Program-made: the position numbers and the translations under genes | Notes under the pieces: generated by a model | Databases searched by the model: none | Seen by the model: only the letters and a program-made list of their open reading frames with translations | What the model was told of the DNA's origin: nothing | Source of the DNA: CBDAQA01 sp965198865 | GTDB taxonomy: Bacteria > Planctomycetota > Phycisphaerae > Tepidisphaerales > Tepidisphaeraceae | NCBI GenBank assembly: GCA_965198865.1 | Contig: CBDAQA010000022.1 | Coordinates: 124,001 to 188,000, forward strand | Length of the DNA stretch: 64,000 bases | Reading direction: 5' to 3' | Shown: positions 1 through 8,985 of the stretch, in pieces | How the letters are laid out: every line of letters starts with the position of its first letter | Numbering within the stretch: position 1 is the first letter of the stretch

Positions 1-3
1 TAT

Positions 4-399
4 TCACGGATTCTCCTGTTGGGCTTTCCGGGCGGCGTCGATCAGCTGCCGCATCTCGTCCAGCTCCTGGGGCGACGACCTGCGGGCCGAGAGGGCGGCG
101 ACCAGCAGCTTGCGGGCCGACCCGGCGAACGCGCGGTCGAGCAGGTCGCCGGCCAGCTGGCGGAGGGTTTGCGACTCGGCGGCGGCGGGGCGGTAGACGT
201 GGCTGCGGCCGCGGGTGTCGCGGCGGAGCAGCCCCTTCTCGGTCATCAGCTGCATGACCTTCAGGGCCGTCGTGTACCCGGTGTCGGGGTCGAGCTCGGC
301 CAGCACCTGGCGGACCGTGCTGGGGCCGAGCCGCCAGAGGGCGGCCAGCACGGCCAGCTCGCCCCGCGTCGGACGGGGAACCTTGGAGGAAGTCGACAT
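4..399 (-). CDS. BlaI/MecI/CopY-family transcriptional repressor
   Basis: A 131-residue protein of the usual BlaI/MecI/CopY length. Residues about 14-75 form the winged helix-turn-helix (LAVLAALWRLGPSTVRQVL, then GYTTALKVMQLMTEKGLL with the wing RGRSHVYRPA). The rest is the helical dimerisation arm. Such repressors are normally paired with an M56/BlaR1 membrane protease encoded just downstream, which here would lie left of the window. The ATG is followed upstream by dyad sequences at 412-448 that look like its own operator, so autoregulation is likely. The family is clear; the inducer and target genes cannot be read from the sequence. Confidence 0.9.
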   Translation of the reverse strand: MSTSSKVPRPTRGELAVLAALWRLGPSTVRQVLAELDPDTGYTTALKVMQLMTEKGLLRRDTRGRSHVYRPAAAESQTLRQLAGDLLDRAFAGSARKLLVAALSARRSSPQELDEMRQLIDAARKAQQENP

Positions 400-411
400 G
401 GCCGACGAACA

Positions 412-448
412 TACGATTTCCGTCGTATTAATCGACGATAATTATCGT
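412..448. promoter_or_regulatory. Probable BlaI-type operator (two dyads)
   Basis: Immediately upstream of the repressor start are a TACGA...TCGTA inverted repeat (412-427) and a perfect 14-base palindrome ACGATAATTATCGT (435-448). They lie in an AT-rich patch inside very GC-rich DNA. The position and repeated half-sites fit an autoregulatory operator of the repressor at 4-399. Binding is inferred, not shown. Confidence 0.5.
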
Positions 449-1074
449 ACTTCTCCCGCGGGCGGCGCGGGGCGGCGTTGTCGGCATTTGGCCCCCGCCG
501 TCGCCGGCGTGGCCCGGGCCCGCGCCACAGGCGGAACCGTGCGCCACGAAAAGATGAGGTAACTGCTTGTTAACGTTGCGGTTGCGACGGGTGATCCGCC
601 GGATGCAAAGTGGCGCATTCTGGCGCGTTGTGGCGCACCGCCCCCGGCGCCGGGCAACTTCAGTGCGCCGGCGACCGGGTCGGCGTTACGCGACGCCCTG
701 CCGTGGCGGTCGTGCCGATGGCGGGGTCCCGCGCATCACCCGCGTGGCGCGCGAACCGCGGTGCGCAAAATTATTTGCGTGGGGAATATCGGTCGTTTAG
801 ACTCCGCCGCCCCGGCCGGTACGACCGCCCCCAGGGACGCCATCAGGGCGGTGGGGCGGCGGTCCGTGGCAGGGTTCAACGGCCGTTGGCTTTGTGGCGC
901 GAGGGGCGGTACAAGTTCCCGCCGTCGAGGGTCCTGCCGGTAGCATCCCGAAACTGGACCCGAGTGTAGGTCGGCCCGAGGGGTTCCCGCCCCGCGGCCG
1001 GTCGGACCGGCGACAAGACGTGACCGTGCCCGCGACGCCCACCCGTTCGCAGTCTCACCCCCGGAGGAACGTTC
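449..1074. other. Long gene-free region upstream of the secretin
   Basis: About 620 bases with no convincing gene. An AT-rich island near 764-800 holds the hairpin arms CGCAAA/TTTGCG (764-769/774-779) and is the best candidate for the secretin promoter. The rest is GC-rich and would form a long 5' leader. Open frames here are short and have no recognisable protein features. Confidence 0.5.
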
Positions 1075-4000
1075 GTGTTCTTCAACCGTAAGCAGCCCCC
1101 GACGACGATCGCGACCCCCGAGGTTCTTACCGGTCCGACGTCGGCCCGGGCCGACGCCGACCGACGCTGGCAGGTGGCCGGGCGACGGGCGCTGGCCCTG
1201 GGCATGGCGGTGCAGCTCGCCCTGCCCGTCGCCAGCCTGACGGCGTTCGCCAAGTCGGCCCGCGCGGCGGGGCCGGTCGGCGGCAAGGGGGCCGGATCGA
1301 CCGCGCCGCTGGCGGGTGCAGGGGACGTGGCGAACGGTTCGGACGCTGCCCTCCGGAAGTTGTTCGGCGTCGCCGCCGACGGGACGGTCGCGGTCCCCGC
1401 CCTGTCGGCCACGGCCGATCCGGCGGTCGCTGCCCCCTTCGCCCGGGCGATCGACCACCTCCGCGCCGGCGAGTACGAGCAGGCGGTCACGGTGCTGACG
1501 GCGGTGCCGACCGGCGGCCTGAGCGACGCCGACTCGGCCCGCCTTGAGGCGACGCTGGGCAAGGCGCGCACGGCCTCGCGCCAACAGCAGAGGGCGCGGG
1601 CCGAGTTGCTGGTCGCCCAGGAGGCGGCCGCTGCCGGTCAGGCCGCTCAGGCGGCGACGCACTACCGGTCGGCCGGGTCGAACCTGTTCGCCGACGCCGA
1701 CACCAAGCGGCAGGCGGGTGAGGGTGCCCTGCGGCTGTTGTCCGATGCGAACGGCGCCGCGCTGGTCGCCCCAACCAACGCGCTGGCGATGTCGACCGAG
1801 ACGCAGGACGCCCCGGCCGCCACGGCGCCGACGACGGCTCCCGCGGCCGACGCGACGCCGGTCCCGCCGGTCACCACGGCCCCGGTGACGCCGGCCCCCG
1901 AGACGCAGCCGGCCGCGACGGCGCCTGCGATGCCGGCCTTGGTCACACCAACCCCGGTCACTCCGCCGCCGGTGACGCCAGCTCCTGCCGCGCCGGCGCC
2001 CGTGGTGGTGGCCCCGCCGCCGGCACCGGTCGTTCCCGACGAGCAGTCGACGGCCCAGCGAGCGCTGGAGGGCGCGGCGAACTACCAGAAGATCAAGGTT
2101 CAGCTGCAGCAGTACCAGGCCACGAAGCTGGTCGCCAAGGCCCGGGGCGAGTACGCGGCCAACGAGAAGCACGACGCGCTGGCCGACTACTCCGAGGCGG
2201 CCCGGCTCGACCCCGACAACCAGCAGGCCGCCAGCGGTCGCGACGAGACGGCGGCGGAGTTGGGCCTGGGTCAGAAGGCGACGCTGGACCGCAGCCGCGA
2301 CTCGGTCGAGGTCCGCATCCAGGCGATCCGGTACCAGTTCAACTCGGACCTGGAGAAGGCAAACGAGAACATCTCGGCGGCCAAGTTCACCGACGCCCAG
2401 CACAACATTGATGACGCCCGGGTCGCCCGCAATCAGGACCCGACGCTGTTCACGACGCCGCAGCTGAACGAGTTCGACACGCGGATCAGCAACGCGGACG
2501 TCGCCCTGAAGACGGCCGAGGCCGACAAGACCAGCCGGGACATCCAGACCGAGACGGAGAAGACGCAGAAGACCGAGATCGAGCGGCAGCGCCAGTACGA
2601 CCTGGACAAGCAGCGGACGGTCGAGAGCCTGATCCAGAGCGCCCGTCAGTACCAGGAGCAGGGGCAGTACCGGCAGGCGCTGGCGGCGATCGACCAGATC
2701 GGCCGGGTCGACCCGACGAACCAGTACGCCCTGGGCTCGCGGCAGCTGGTGCTGGACAAGGCGACGGCGCAGGAGCAGCGGGAGTACCGCGAGAAGTTCG
2801 ACCGGGAGTTCGAGAAGCAGCTGAACGCGTCGGACGAGCGGCTGATCCCCTACAACGACATCGTCCACTACTCCGACGACTGGCCGTCGCTGAGCGAGCA
2901 GCGCGACAAGGAGGTCCAGGCCGACCGTGGCGAGGGCGACCAGGACACGGCCCTGCAGGCGCAGCTGGACCGGCACCTGCCCGAGGTGCGGTTCAACGCC
3001 AACGCCCTGTCCGACGTCATCGACTTCCTGCGCGACGTGACCGGGGCGAACATCTACGTCGACTGGAAGGCCCTGGAGGCCGCCAGCATCGCCCGCGACG
3101 CCCCGGTGACCGCCCGCCTGCGGGACATCAAGTTCAGCAAGGCGCTGGAGCTGATCTTTAAGAGCGTCAACGGCGACGACGACGACCACCGCTTGGGCTA
3201 CACGGTCGACGAGGGCGTGATCACGATCAGCACCCGCAAGGAGCTGAACAAGAACACGGTGACCCGCCGGTACGACATCAACGACCTGCTGTTCGTCCCG
3301 CCGGACTACAACAACGCCCCGCAGCTCGACCTGCAGAGCGCCAACTCCGGCCAGAGCGCCGGTGGCGGCGGGGGCGGTGGCGGCGGCGGCGGCGGGGGGG
3401 GTGGCAACCAGAACCTGTTCTCGGGTGGCACGAACAACCAGGACCAGCAGAACCAGCAGAACAACCGCGAGCAGCGGATCGACGAGATCAAGCAGTACAT
3501 CCAGCAGAACGTCGACGCCAACAGCTGGAAGGACGCCGGCGGCGACGTCGGGACGGTCAGCTCCAGCCCGCTGCGGGCCATCCTGCTGATCACCCAGACG
3601 CCGGAGAACCAGCACAAGATCGTCAGCATCCTCGACGACCTGCGGGCCAGCCAGGCGTTGCAGGTGAGCATCGAGACGCGGTTCCTGACCGTGCAGCGGA
3701 ACTTCCTGGAGGACATCGGCGTCGACGCCGACCTGACGTTCAACCCGCTGACCGACCCGTCCAACCCGCGGTCGGGGTACAACAGCAGCCGGTTCAGCCC
3801 GATCACGATCACCCAGAACCAGGTGACCGACAACTCGACGTTCACCGACGCCAACGGCAACGTGGTGGCCAACGCGGCGACGGGCTCGCGCAACCTGGAC
3901 TGGGCCAGCTCGGTCGGCAACGCGTCGGTCCCCGGGTCGATCCCTGCCAACCCGGCCGACTACCCGAACCCGATCGTCATCCGCGGCTCGTACCTGGACA

Positions 4001-4677
4001 ACCTGACCGTCTCGTTCCTGATCCGCGCCGTCGAGGCGAACGTCCACTCGACCACGCTGACCGCCCCCCGGCTGACGCTGTTCAGCGGCCAGCGGTCGGT
4101 GCTGATCGTCGAGACGCAGCAGGCGTACGTCAGCGACGTGACGCCGGTCGTCGCCCCGGGTGCCGCCCTGTTCGACCCGACGGTGTCGACCACGGTCGCC
4201 ACGGGCGTCGTGCTCAGCGTGCAGGCGACCGTGTCGCCCGACCGCAAGTACGTGTTCCTCGACCTGCAGCCGCAGCTGGCCCGGCTGCGGGCGCTGGCGT
4301 CGTTCACGATCTCGGCCGTCGTCCAGCCGACCGTCACCACCGTGGGCGGCATCGCGAACAACAACGCGCAGGTCATCTCGGGCACGATCCAGCTGCCGAC
4401 GATCGACGTGACGCAGGTCCGCACGTCGGTCAGCGTGCCGGACGGGGCGACGCTGCTGCTCGGCGGCCAGACCCTGGCCGGCGAGACGACCCGCGAGCAG
4501 GGCGTGCCGGTCCTGAGCAAGATCCCGTTCATCAAGCGGCTGTTCACCAACCGGGCGAACGCCCAGGACGAGCAGATCCTGCTGATCCTGGTCAAGCCGA
4601 CGATCCTGATCCAACGCGAGCAGGAGCAGAAGCAGTTCCCGCAGCTCAGCAGCAAGCTGACCGGCACCGGCACCTGA
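1075..4677 (+). CDS. Secretin (type II secretion/type IV pilus outer-membrane channel) with N-terminal TPR region
   Basis: A 1200-residue secretin that should form the outer-membrane ring through which folded proteins or a pilus exit. It starts at GTG 1075 behind GGAGGAA (1062-1068). Residues about 38-65 look like a signal peptide ending near ARAAG. TPR-like segments lie near 125-180, 350-390 and 530-560, with a Pro/Ala/Thr-rich linker near 240-320. A secretin short domain begins near 640 (FNANALSDVIDFLRDVTG). A pure glycine tract follows at about 763-777. The secretin core runs from about 860 to 1180 and ends with the characteristic VPDGATLLLGGQ, GVPVLSKIPFIKRLF and ILVKPTI motifs. It is much longer than GspD or PilQ because of the TPR front end, as seen in planctomycetes. 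The other secretion genes are 45 kb away. Confidence 0.92.
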   Translation: MFFNRKQPPTTIATPEVLTGPTSARADADRRWQVAGRRALALGMAVQLALPVASLTAFAKSARAAGPVGGKGAGSTAPLAGAGDVANGSDAALRKLFGVAADGTVAVPALSATADPAVAAPFARAIDHLRAGEYEQAVTVLTAVPTGGLSDADSARLEATLGKARTASRQQQRARAELLVAQEAAAAGQAAQAATHYRSAGSNLFADADTKRQAGEGALRLLSDANGAALVAPTNALAMSTETQDAPAATAPTTAPAADATPVPPVTTAPVTPAPETQPAATAPAMPALVTPTPVTPPPVTPAPAAPAPVVVAPPPAPVVPDEQSTAQRALEGAANYQKIKVQLQQYQATKLVAKARGEYAANEKHDALADYSEAARLDPDNQQAASGRDETAAELGLGQKATLDRSRDSVEVRIQAIRYQFNSDLEKANENISAAKFTDAQHNIDDARVARNQDPTLFTTPQLNEFDTRISNADVALKTAEADKTSRDIQTETEKTQKTEIERQRQYDLDKQRTVESLIQSARQYQEQGQYRQALAAIDQIGRVDPTNQYALGSRQLVLDKATAQEQREYREKFDREFEKQLNASDERLIPYNDIVHYSDDWPSLSEQRDKEVQADRGEGDQDTALQAQLDRHLPEVRFNANALSDVIDFLRDVTGANIYVDWKALEAASIARDAPVTARLRDIKFSKALELIFKSVNGDDDDHRLGYTVDEGVITISTRKELNKNTVTRRYDINDLLFVPPDYNNAPQLDLQSANSGQSAGGGGGGGGGGGGGGGNQNLFSGGTNNQDQQNQQNNREQRIDEIKQYIQQNVDANSWKDAGGDVGTVSSSPLRAILLITQTPENQHKIVSILDDLRASQALQVSIETRFLTVQRNFLEDIGVDADLTFNPLTDPSNPRSGYNSSRFSPITITQNQVTDNSTFTDANGNVVANAATGSRNLDWASSVGNASVPGSIPANPADYPNPIVIRGSYLDNLTVSFLIRAVEANVHSTTLTAPRLTLFSGQRSVLIVETQQAYVSDVTPVVAPGAALFDPTVSTTVATGVVLSVQATVSPDRKYVFLDLQPQLARLRALASFTISAVVQPTVTTVGGIANNNAQVISGTIQLPTIDVTQVRTSVSVPDGATLLLGGQTLAGETTREQGVPVLSKIPFIKRLFTNRANAQDEQILLILVKPTILIQREQEQKQFPQLSSKLTGTGT

Positions 4678-4703
4678 CCGGGGCGGACCGACCCGTAAAC
4701 GCG

Positions 4704-4740
4704 AAGGCCTCCGATGCGATCGCATCGGAGGCCTTTTGCG
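4704..4740 (+). terminator. Rho-independent terminator after the secretin
   Basis: A perfect 32-base palindrome at 4704-4735 (arms AAGGCCTCCGATGCGA and its complement), followed by TT, lies 26 bases after the secretin stop. It ends in TTTT on the + strand and begins AAG on the other, so it may work in both directions. Confidence 0.85.
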
Positions 4741-4779
4741 TTCGTCTCATCACCGCACTTCGAGGTCGTCAAAGGGAGT

Positions 4780-4870
4780 TATCCACGAAGGACACGAGGG
4801 GACACGAAGCAGAAACGGCAGCCTGGATTTGCTTCGTGTCCCTTCGTGTCCTTCGTGTCCCTTCGTGGAT
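4780..4870. repeat. Intergenic inverted-repeat cassette, ACGAAGG family, copy 1
   Basis: The left arm reads TATCCACGAAGGACACGAG and then GGGACACGAAG. After a loop of about 20 bases the right arm gives the complement (CTTCGTGTCCCTTCGTGTCC, repeated once, then CTTCGTGGAT). Two further copies occur at 10784-10877 and 42775-42874. It lies between the convergent secretin and LysR genes and could fold in either transcript. Confidence 0.8.
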
Positions 4871-4902
4871 GATTCTCTTCGGCCTTCTCGCACGTGAGCC
4901 GT

Positions 4903-5868
4903 TCATTCGCGGGGCGACGACCGCCTCGACCGCGGCGGCACCCGCTGGGCGAGGCCGACGGCGACGTCTTGGCACAGGCCGACGAAGGTCTGCTCGGCGA
5001 CGGTCAGCTCCCGGCCGGGCGGGGCCGCGACGCACCAGGCGCGGGTCAGCCGGCCGCCGGGCAGGGGGAGCCACACCAGCGACCGCGCCGCCAGCTCCGG
5101 CCGGGCCACCCACTGGGCGGCCACGCTCACGCCCAGGCCCATCTTCACCAGCTCCTTGATCGCCTCCATCGACCCCAGCTCGATGAAGTCGCGGGGCGGG
5201 GCGTTCAGGCGGGCGAGGTACCGCTCGACGATGCGGAACGTGGCGCTGTGCCGGCTGAACAGGATCAGCCGTTGCTCGGCCAGCTGGAGCCGGTCGACCC
5301 GGCCGGCGCGGGCCCACGGGTGCAGCGGGCTCACGAGCAGCCCCAGGTCATCGGTGAACAGCTCGTGGTAGTTCAGCCTCGGCCCGCCCCGGTCGGCGCG
5401 GACGACGATGCCGAGGTCGATCTTCCCCTCGACCACGTTCTCGACGACGGCCGGGCTGTCGGCGGGCAGGATCGACAGGGAGTAGTCGGGGAAGCACTCG
5501 CGGAACTCGCGCAGCGCCTCGGGGACCAGGTGCTGGCAGGCGACGGCCGACGCGCCGACCCGCAGGCGCCCCACCCCCGGCCGGGCCGCCTGCCGCACGG
5601 CGGCGGTGGCGTCGGCCAGCGCGGTCAGCACGCGTCGGGCGTGGACCATGAGTTCCCGTCCCACTGGTGTCACCGACACCGCTCGGCCGCTCCGCAGCAG
5701 CAGCGGCGCTCCCACCTCCCGCTCCAGCCGGGCGATCTGGTGGCTGACCGCCGACTGGGTCAGCAGCAACGCCTCGGCCGCCCGTGTGAAGCTGAGGTTC
5801 TCAGCAACCGACAGGAAAACGCGTAGTCCCTGCACATCTTCCATGCACTTCACATGATCGCTGCTCAT
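4903..5868 (-). CDS. LysR-family transcriptional regulator (probable nitrate-assimilation regulator)
   Basis: A 321-residue LysR regulator. An N-terminal HTH covers about residues 10-68 (FLSVAENLSFTRAAEALLLT then SAVSHQIARLE), followed by a LysR substrate-binding domain from about residue 98. ATG 5868 is the longest start; ATG 5844 (MEDVQGLRVFL) fits the family better. It is divergent from the nitrate cluster, with a T-N11-A dyad at 5884-5900 between them. It therefore probably controls that cluster in the manner of NtcB/CmpR-type regulators. Family is certain; the regulon and co-inducer are inferred from position. Confidence 0.88.
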   Translation of the reverse strand: MSSDHVKCMEDVQGLRVFLSVAENLSFTRAAEALLLTQSAVSHQIARLEREVGAPLLLRSGRAVSVTPVGRELMVHARRVLTALADATAAVRQAARPGVGRLRVGASAVACQHLVPEALREFRECFPDYSLSILPADSPAVVENVVEGKIDLGIVVRADRGGPRLNYHELFTDDLGLLVSPLHPWARAGRVDRLQLAEQRLILFSRHSATFRIVERYLARLNAPPRDFIELGSMEAIKELVKMGLGVSVAAQWVARPELAARSLVWLPLPGGRLTRAWCVAAPPGRELTVAEQTFVGLCQDVAVGLAQRVPPRSRRSSPRE

Positions 5869-5883
5869 GTGCCATATCTCAAG

Positions 5884-5900
5884 AATGAATTGGTTTCATT
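5884..5900. promoter_or_regulatory. LysR-type operator (T-N11-A dyad)
   Basis: AATGAA (5884-5889) and TTCATT (5895-5900) are exact inverted repeats with a 5-base spacer and contain T-N11-A (T5886...A5898), the LysR recognition pattern. The site lies in the 50-base gap between the divergent LysR gene and the NasS-like gene. Confidence 0.55.
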
Positions 5901-5918
5901 GAAGTCGGATCGTTAGTT

Positions 5919-7079
5919 TTGCCGGGCATGAAGTCGAGGGGCCGGACGATCACGATGAGCGGGGGGTTGGCCCCGGCGTCGCTGCGGGTCGGCTTCGTGC
6001 CGCTGACGGACGCGGCCCCGCTGGTCGTGTCGGCCGAGCGCGGGTTCTTCGACGACGAGGGGCTGCGCGTCTCGCTGGAGCGACAGATCGGGTGGGGCAA
6101 CGTCCGGGACAAGCTGACGTTCGGCCACCTGCAGGCCGCCCACGCGCTGGTCGGCATGCCGATGGCGAGCACGCTCGGGCGCGAGGGGTATGCCGAGCCG
6201 CTGGTCGCCGTGATGGCGCTGGGGACCGGGGCGGACGCGATCACGTTCGGGCGGCGGTTGACCGACGCGGGCGTGGCGACGGTCGCCGGGCTGGCCGAGC
6301 GGGTGCGACGCGGCGGCGGGCCGGCGCCGGTGCTGGCCCACGTGTTCGGCTGCTCGGCCCATCACTACCTTTTGCGGGCGTGGCTGGCGGCCGGCGGGAT
6401 CGACCCGGACCGGGACGTCCGGCTCTGCGTGCTGCCGCCGCCGCAGGTCGACCGGCAGCTGGCCAAGGGGTACCTCGACGGCTACTGCTGCGGCGAACCC
6501 TACAACACGCTGGCCGAGACGGCGGGGCACGGGCGGCTGGTGGCGCTGACGGCCGACATCGTGCCGGCCCATCCCGACAAGATGCTGGTCGTGACCCGCC
6601 GTTGGGCCGGCGAGAACCCCGACCTACTGCCCCGCCTCTGCCGGGCGGTGCTGCGGGGCATGCAGTTCTGCAACGACGACGCGAACCTTTCGACCGTGGC
6701 CGAACTGCTCGCCCGGCCGTGCTACCTGAACGTTCCCGCCGCCGCGGTGCATCGGAGCCTGACGCTGCTGCGGACGTTCGTCGGTCCCGGTGCCGCCCGG
6801 GCGGTGGGCCCGACGGAGGCCCGTGGCCGGCCGTTCGACCCGCGGTCGGCGTTCCCGAGCGTGACGCACCACGCCTGGTTCGCATCCCAGATGGCCCGCT
6901 GGGGTCACCTGGAACCGTTCGCCGACGTGTCGGCGCTGGCGGGGGCGTGCGTATCGATTGGCGGGTACCGGTCGGCGGCGGCGTCGCTCGGCGTGGCGTG
7001 CCCCGACGAGGACGCGCCGCCGATGCGGTTGAGGACCGGGACGTTCACGATGGGTCGGCCGCTCGCCGCGGCGGGATGA
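5919..7079 (+). CDS. NasS-like nitrate-sensor / CmpA-NrtA family binding protein
   Basis: A 386-residue protein of the NrtA/CmpA/NasS periplasmic-binding fold, with typical blocks LRVGFVPLTDAAPLVVSAER, LTFGHLQAAHALVGMPMA and GYCCGEPYNTLAE. It has no N-terminal signal peptide or lipobox, and no ABC permease or ATPase genes are nearby. A cytoplasmic NasS-type nitrate sensor is therefore more likely than a transporter subunit. NasS normally sequesters the antiterminator NasT; no NasT (ANTAR) gene is in the window. The start at 5919 is the longest. A downstream ATG (MSGG, 5955) also fits, since conserved sequence begins near residue 22. It is first in the nitrate operon. Confidence 0.8.
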   Translation: MPGMKSRGRTITMSGGLAPASLRVGFVPLTDAAPLVVSAERGFFDDEGLRVSLERQIGWGNVRDKLTFGHLQAAHALVGMPMASTLGREGYAEPLVAVMALGTGADAITFGRRLTDAGVATVAGLAERVRRGGGPAPVLAHVFGCSAHHYLLRAWLAAGGIDPDRDVRLCVLPPPQVDRQLAKGYLDGYCCGEPYNTLAETAGHGRLVALTADIVPAHPDKMLVVTRRWAGENPDLLPRLCRAVLRGMQFCNDDANLSTVAELLARPCYLNVPAAAVHRSLTLLRTFVGPGAARAVGPTEARGRPFDPRSAFPSVTHHAWFASQMARWGHLEPFADVSALAGACVSIGGYRSAAASLGVACPDEDAPPMRLRTGTFTMGRPLAAAG

Positions 7080-7128
7080 GCCGGACGGTTGACGCTCACG
7101 TGACGCTCACGAAACCTGGAGCTTGGCC

Positions 7129-8484
7129 ATGCCTGATGAACACGCCACGCCGATGCCGGCCCCGCCCTCGGGGAAGGCGACGCGGATCAACCTGCTGGAC
7201 TTCCGCTCGCCGCAGATGCGGGCGTTCCACATGAGCTGGTTCGCGTTCTTCCTCTGCTTCTTCGCCTGGTTCGGGATCGCCCCGCTGATGGCGGCGCAGA
7301 TCAAGGGCGAGTTCAAGCTGACCAAGGCGCAGATCAGCCACCTGGGCGTGGCGGCGGTGTCGATCACGTTCTTCGCCCGGCTGTTCTTCGGCTGGCTGTG
7401 CGACCGCGTCGGGCCGCGGCTGAGCTACTCGGCGTTGCTCGTGTTCGGGTCGATCCCGGTCATGTGCGTCGGGCTGGCCCACACCTACCCGACGTTCATG
7501 CTGCTGCGGCTGCTGATCGGCGTGATCGGGGCGTCGTTCGTCATCACGCAGTACCACACGTCGTCCATGTTCGCCCCGCGGATCGTCGGAACGGCCAACG
7601 CCATGACGGGCGGGTGGGGCAACCTGGGCGGCGGGGTCACGCAGCAGGTGATGCCGGCCGTCTTCGCCGCACTGGTCGCGCACGGGATCAGCAAGGCCGA
7701 CAGCTGGCGGCTGGCCATGTTGGGGGCGGGCGTCATCTGCCTGCTGACGGGCGTCGCCTACTTCCTGCTGACCCAGGACACGCCGCAGGGGAACGTGCTG
7801 GCCCTGCGGCGCGAGGGCCGCGGGCCGGCCCGCAAGTCGGTGTCGCTGTTCGCCGCCGCCAACGACCCGCGGGTGTGGCTGCTGTTCGTGCTGTACGGGT
7901 CGTGCTTCGGCATCGAGCTGACCGTCGACCAGTTCCTGCACACCTACCTGAGCGACAAGTTCGGCATGTCGATCAAGGCGGCGGGGTGGGCGGCGTTCAG
8001 CTTCGGCGGGATGAACCTGTTCGCCCGCGCTCTGGGCGGGTTCGGCAGCGACGCGGTCAACCGCTCGGGGGGGCTGAACGGCCGGACCAAGTGGCTGTTC
8101 GCCATCCTGCTGGCCGAGGGGGTGAGCCTGATCGTCTTCTCGCGGATGGACGCCCTGGTGCCGACGCTGGGGGCGCTGGCGGTGTTCGGGCTGTTCGTGT
8201 GCATGGGGTGCGGGGCGGTGTACGCGGTGGTGCCGTTCGTGAACAAGGATGCGGTCGGGTCGGTGTCAGGGATCGTCGGCGCCGGCGGCAACGCCGGGGC
8301 GGTGGCGGCGGGGTTCCTGTTCGCCGGGGCCGACTGGGGACACCAGTTCCTGGTGCTGGGCGTCGCCGTGACGGCCTGCTCGTTCCTGGCCCTGTTGGTC
8401 CGATTCTCGACCGCCGACGAGGTGGCGGATGCGCCGCTGCAACCGCCGGCGCACGCCGTCGGCCTCGAGCCGGCGGTCGCCTGA
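7129..8484 (+). CDS. MFS nitrate/nitrite transporter (NarK/NasA type)
   Basis: A 451-residue, 12-helix major facilitator with NarK family features: SWFAFFLCFFAWFGIAPLM in helix 1, RLFFGWLCDRVGPR in the first cytoplasmic loop, and the glycine-rich nitrate signature GGWGNLGGGVTQQVMP. It should import nitrate (or exchange nitrite) across the inner membrane. ATG 7129 has GGAG at 7118-7121. An 11-base direct repeat (TGACGCTCACG, twice from 7090) precedes the ribosome site. It lies 49 bases after the sensor gene, within the same operon. Confidence 0.92.
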   Translation: MPDEHATPMPAPPSGKATRINLLDFRSPQMRAFHMSWFAFFLCFFAWFGIAPLMAAQIKGEFKLTKAQISHLGVAAVSITFFARLFFGWLCDRVGPRLSYSALLVFGSIPVMCVGLAHTYPTFMLLRLLIGVIGASFVITQYHTSSMFAPRIVGTANAMTGGWGNLGGGVTQQVMPAVFAALVAHGISKADSWRLAMLGAGVICLLTGVAYFLLTQDTPQGNVLALRREGRGPARKSVSLFAAANDPRVWLLFVLYGSCFGIELTVDQFLHTYLSDKFGMSIKAAGWAAFSFGGMNLFARALGGFGSDAVNRSGGLNGRTKWLFAILLAEGVSLIVFSRMDALVPTLGALAVFGLFVCMGCGAVYAVVPFVNKDAVGSVSGIVGAGGNAGAVAAGFLFAGADWGHQFLVLGVAVTACSFLALLVRFSTADEVADAPLQPPAHAVGLEPAVA

Positions 8485-8500
8485 AACGGAGGGCACTGCG

Positions 8501-8944
8501 ATGAACCGAGCAGACGTGACCCAGGCGGTGATCGCGGCCAAGCGGCAGGCTGGCGTGACGTGGAAGCAACTGGCTGAGACCGTGGGGCAGTCGAAGGAGT
8601 GGACCACGGCGGCGTTACTGGGGCAGATGCAGATGACGGCGGCCGAGGCCGAGGCGGCGGGCAGGTTGCTCGGGTTGGAACCGGAGGCGGTCGCGCTGCT
8701 GCAGGAGGTGCCGACCAAGGGATCGCTGGAGCCGGGCGTGCCGACCGACCCGCTGATCTACCGGTTCCACGAGTTGATCCAGGTGTACGGGACGACGGTG
8801 AAGGCGTTGATCGCCGAGGAGTTCGGCGACGGGATCATGAGCGCGATCGACTTCAGCATGAACGTCGAGCGGGTGGCCGACCCCAAGGGCGACCGGGTGA
8901 AGGTGACGCTGAACGGCAAGTTTCTCCCGTTTCGCCGGTACTGA
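8501..8944 (+). CDS. cynS: Cyanase (cyanate hydratase)
   Basis: A 147-residue protein of normal CynS length. It converts cyanate and bicarbonate to ammonia and CO2. An N-terminal helical DNA-binding-like fold is followed by the conserved catalytic domain. Arg88, Glu91 and Ser114 occupy the spacing of the E. coli catalytic Arg96, Glu99 and Ser122 (PTDPLIYRFHELIQVYG and AIDFSM). ATG 8501 has GGAGGG about 8 bases upstream. It lies 16 bases after the transporter stop, so the two are co-transcribed. Placement inside a nitrate operon gives the cell a second inorganic nitrogen source under the same control. Confidence 0.95.
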   Translation: MNRADVTQAVIAAKRQAGVTWKQLAETVGQSKEWTTAALLGQMQMTAAEAEAAGRLLGLEPEAVALLQEVPTKGSLEPGVPTDPLIYRFHELIQVYGTTVKALIAEEFGDGIMSAIDFSMNVERVADPKGDRVKVTLNGKFLPFRRY

Positions 8945-8985
8945 ATTTGTAGGACGGGCGGCAACCGCCGCCGGATCGAGAACCC

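Noticed and set aside
736..4725. Minus-strand open frame of about 1330 codons opposite the secretin
   Set aside because: It is the antisense of the secretin gene; the product is Arg/Leu/Val-rich with no domain. GC-rich DNA keeps antisense frames open.
5919..7079. Nitrate ABC transporter binding subunit (NrtA)
   Set aside because: No signal peptide or lipobox and no permease/ATPase genes adjacent; a cytoplasmic NasS-like role fits better.
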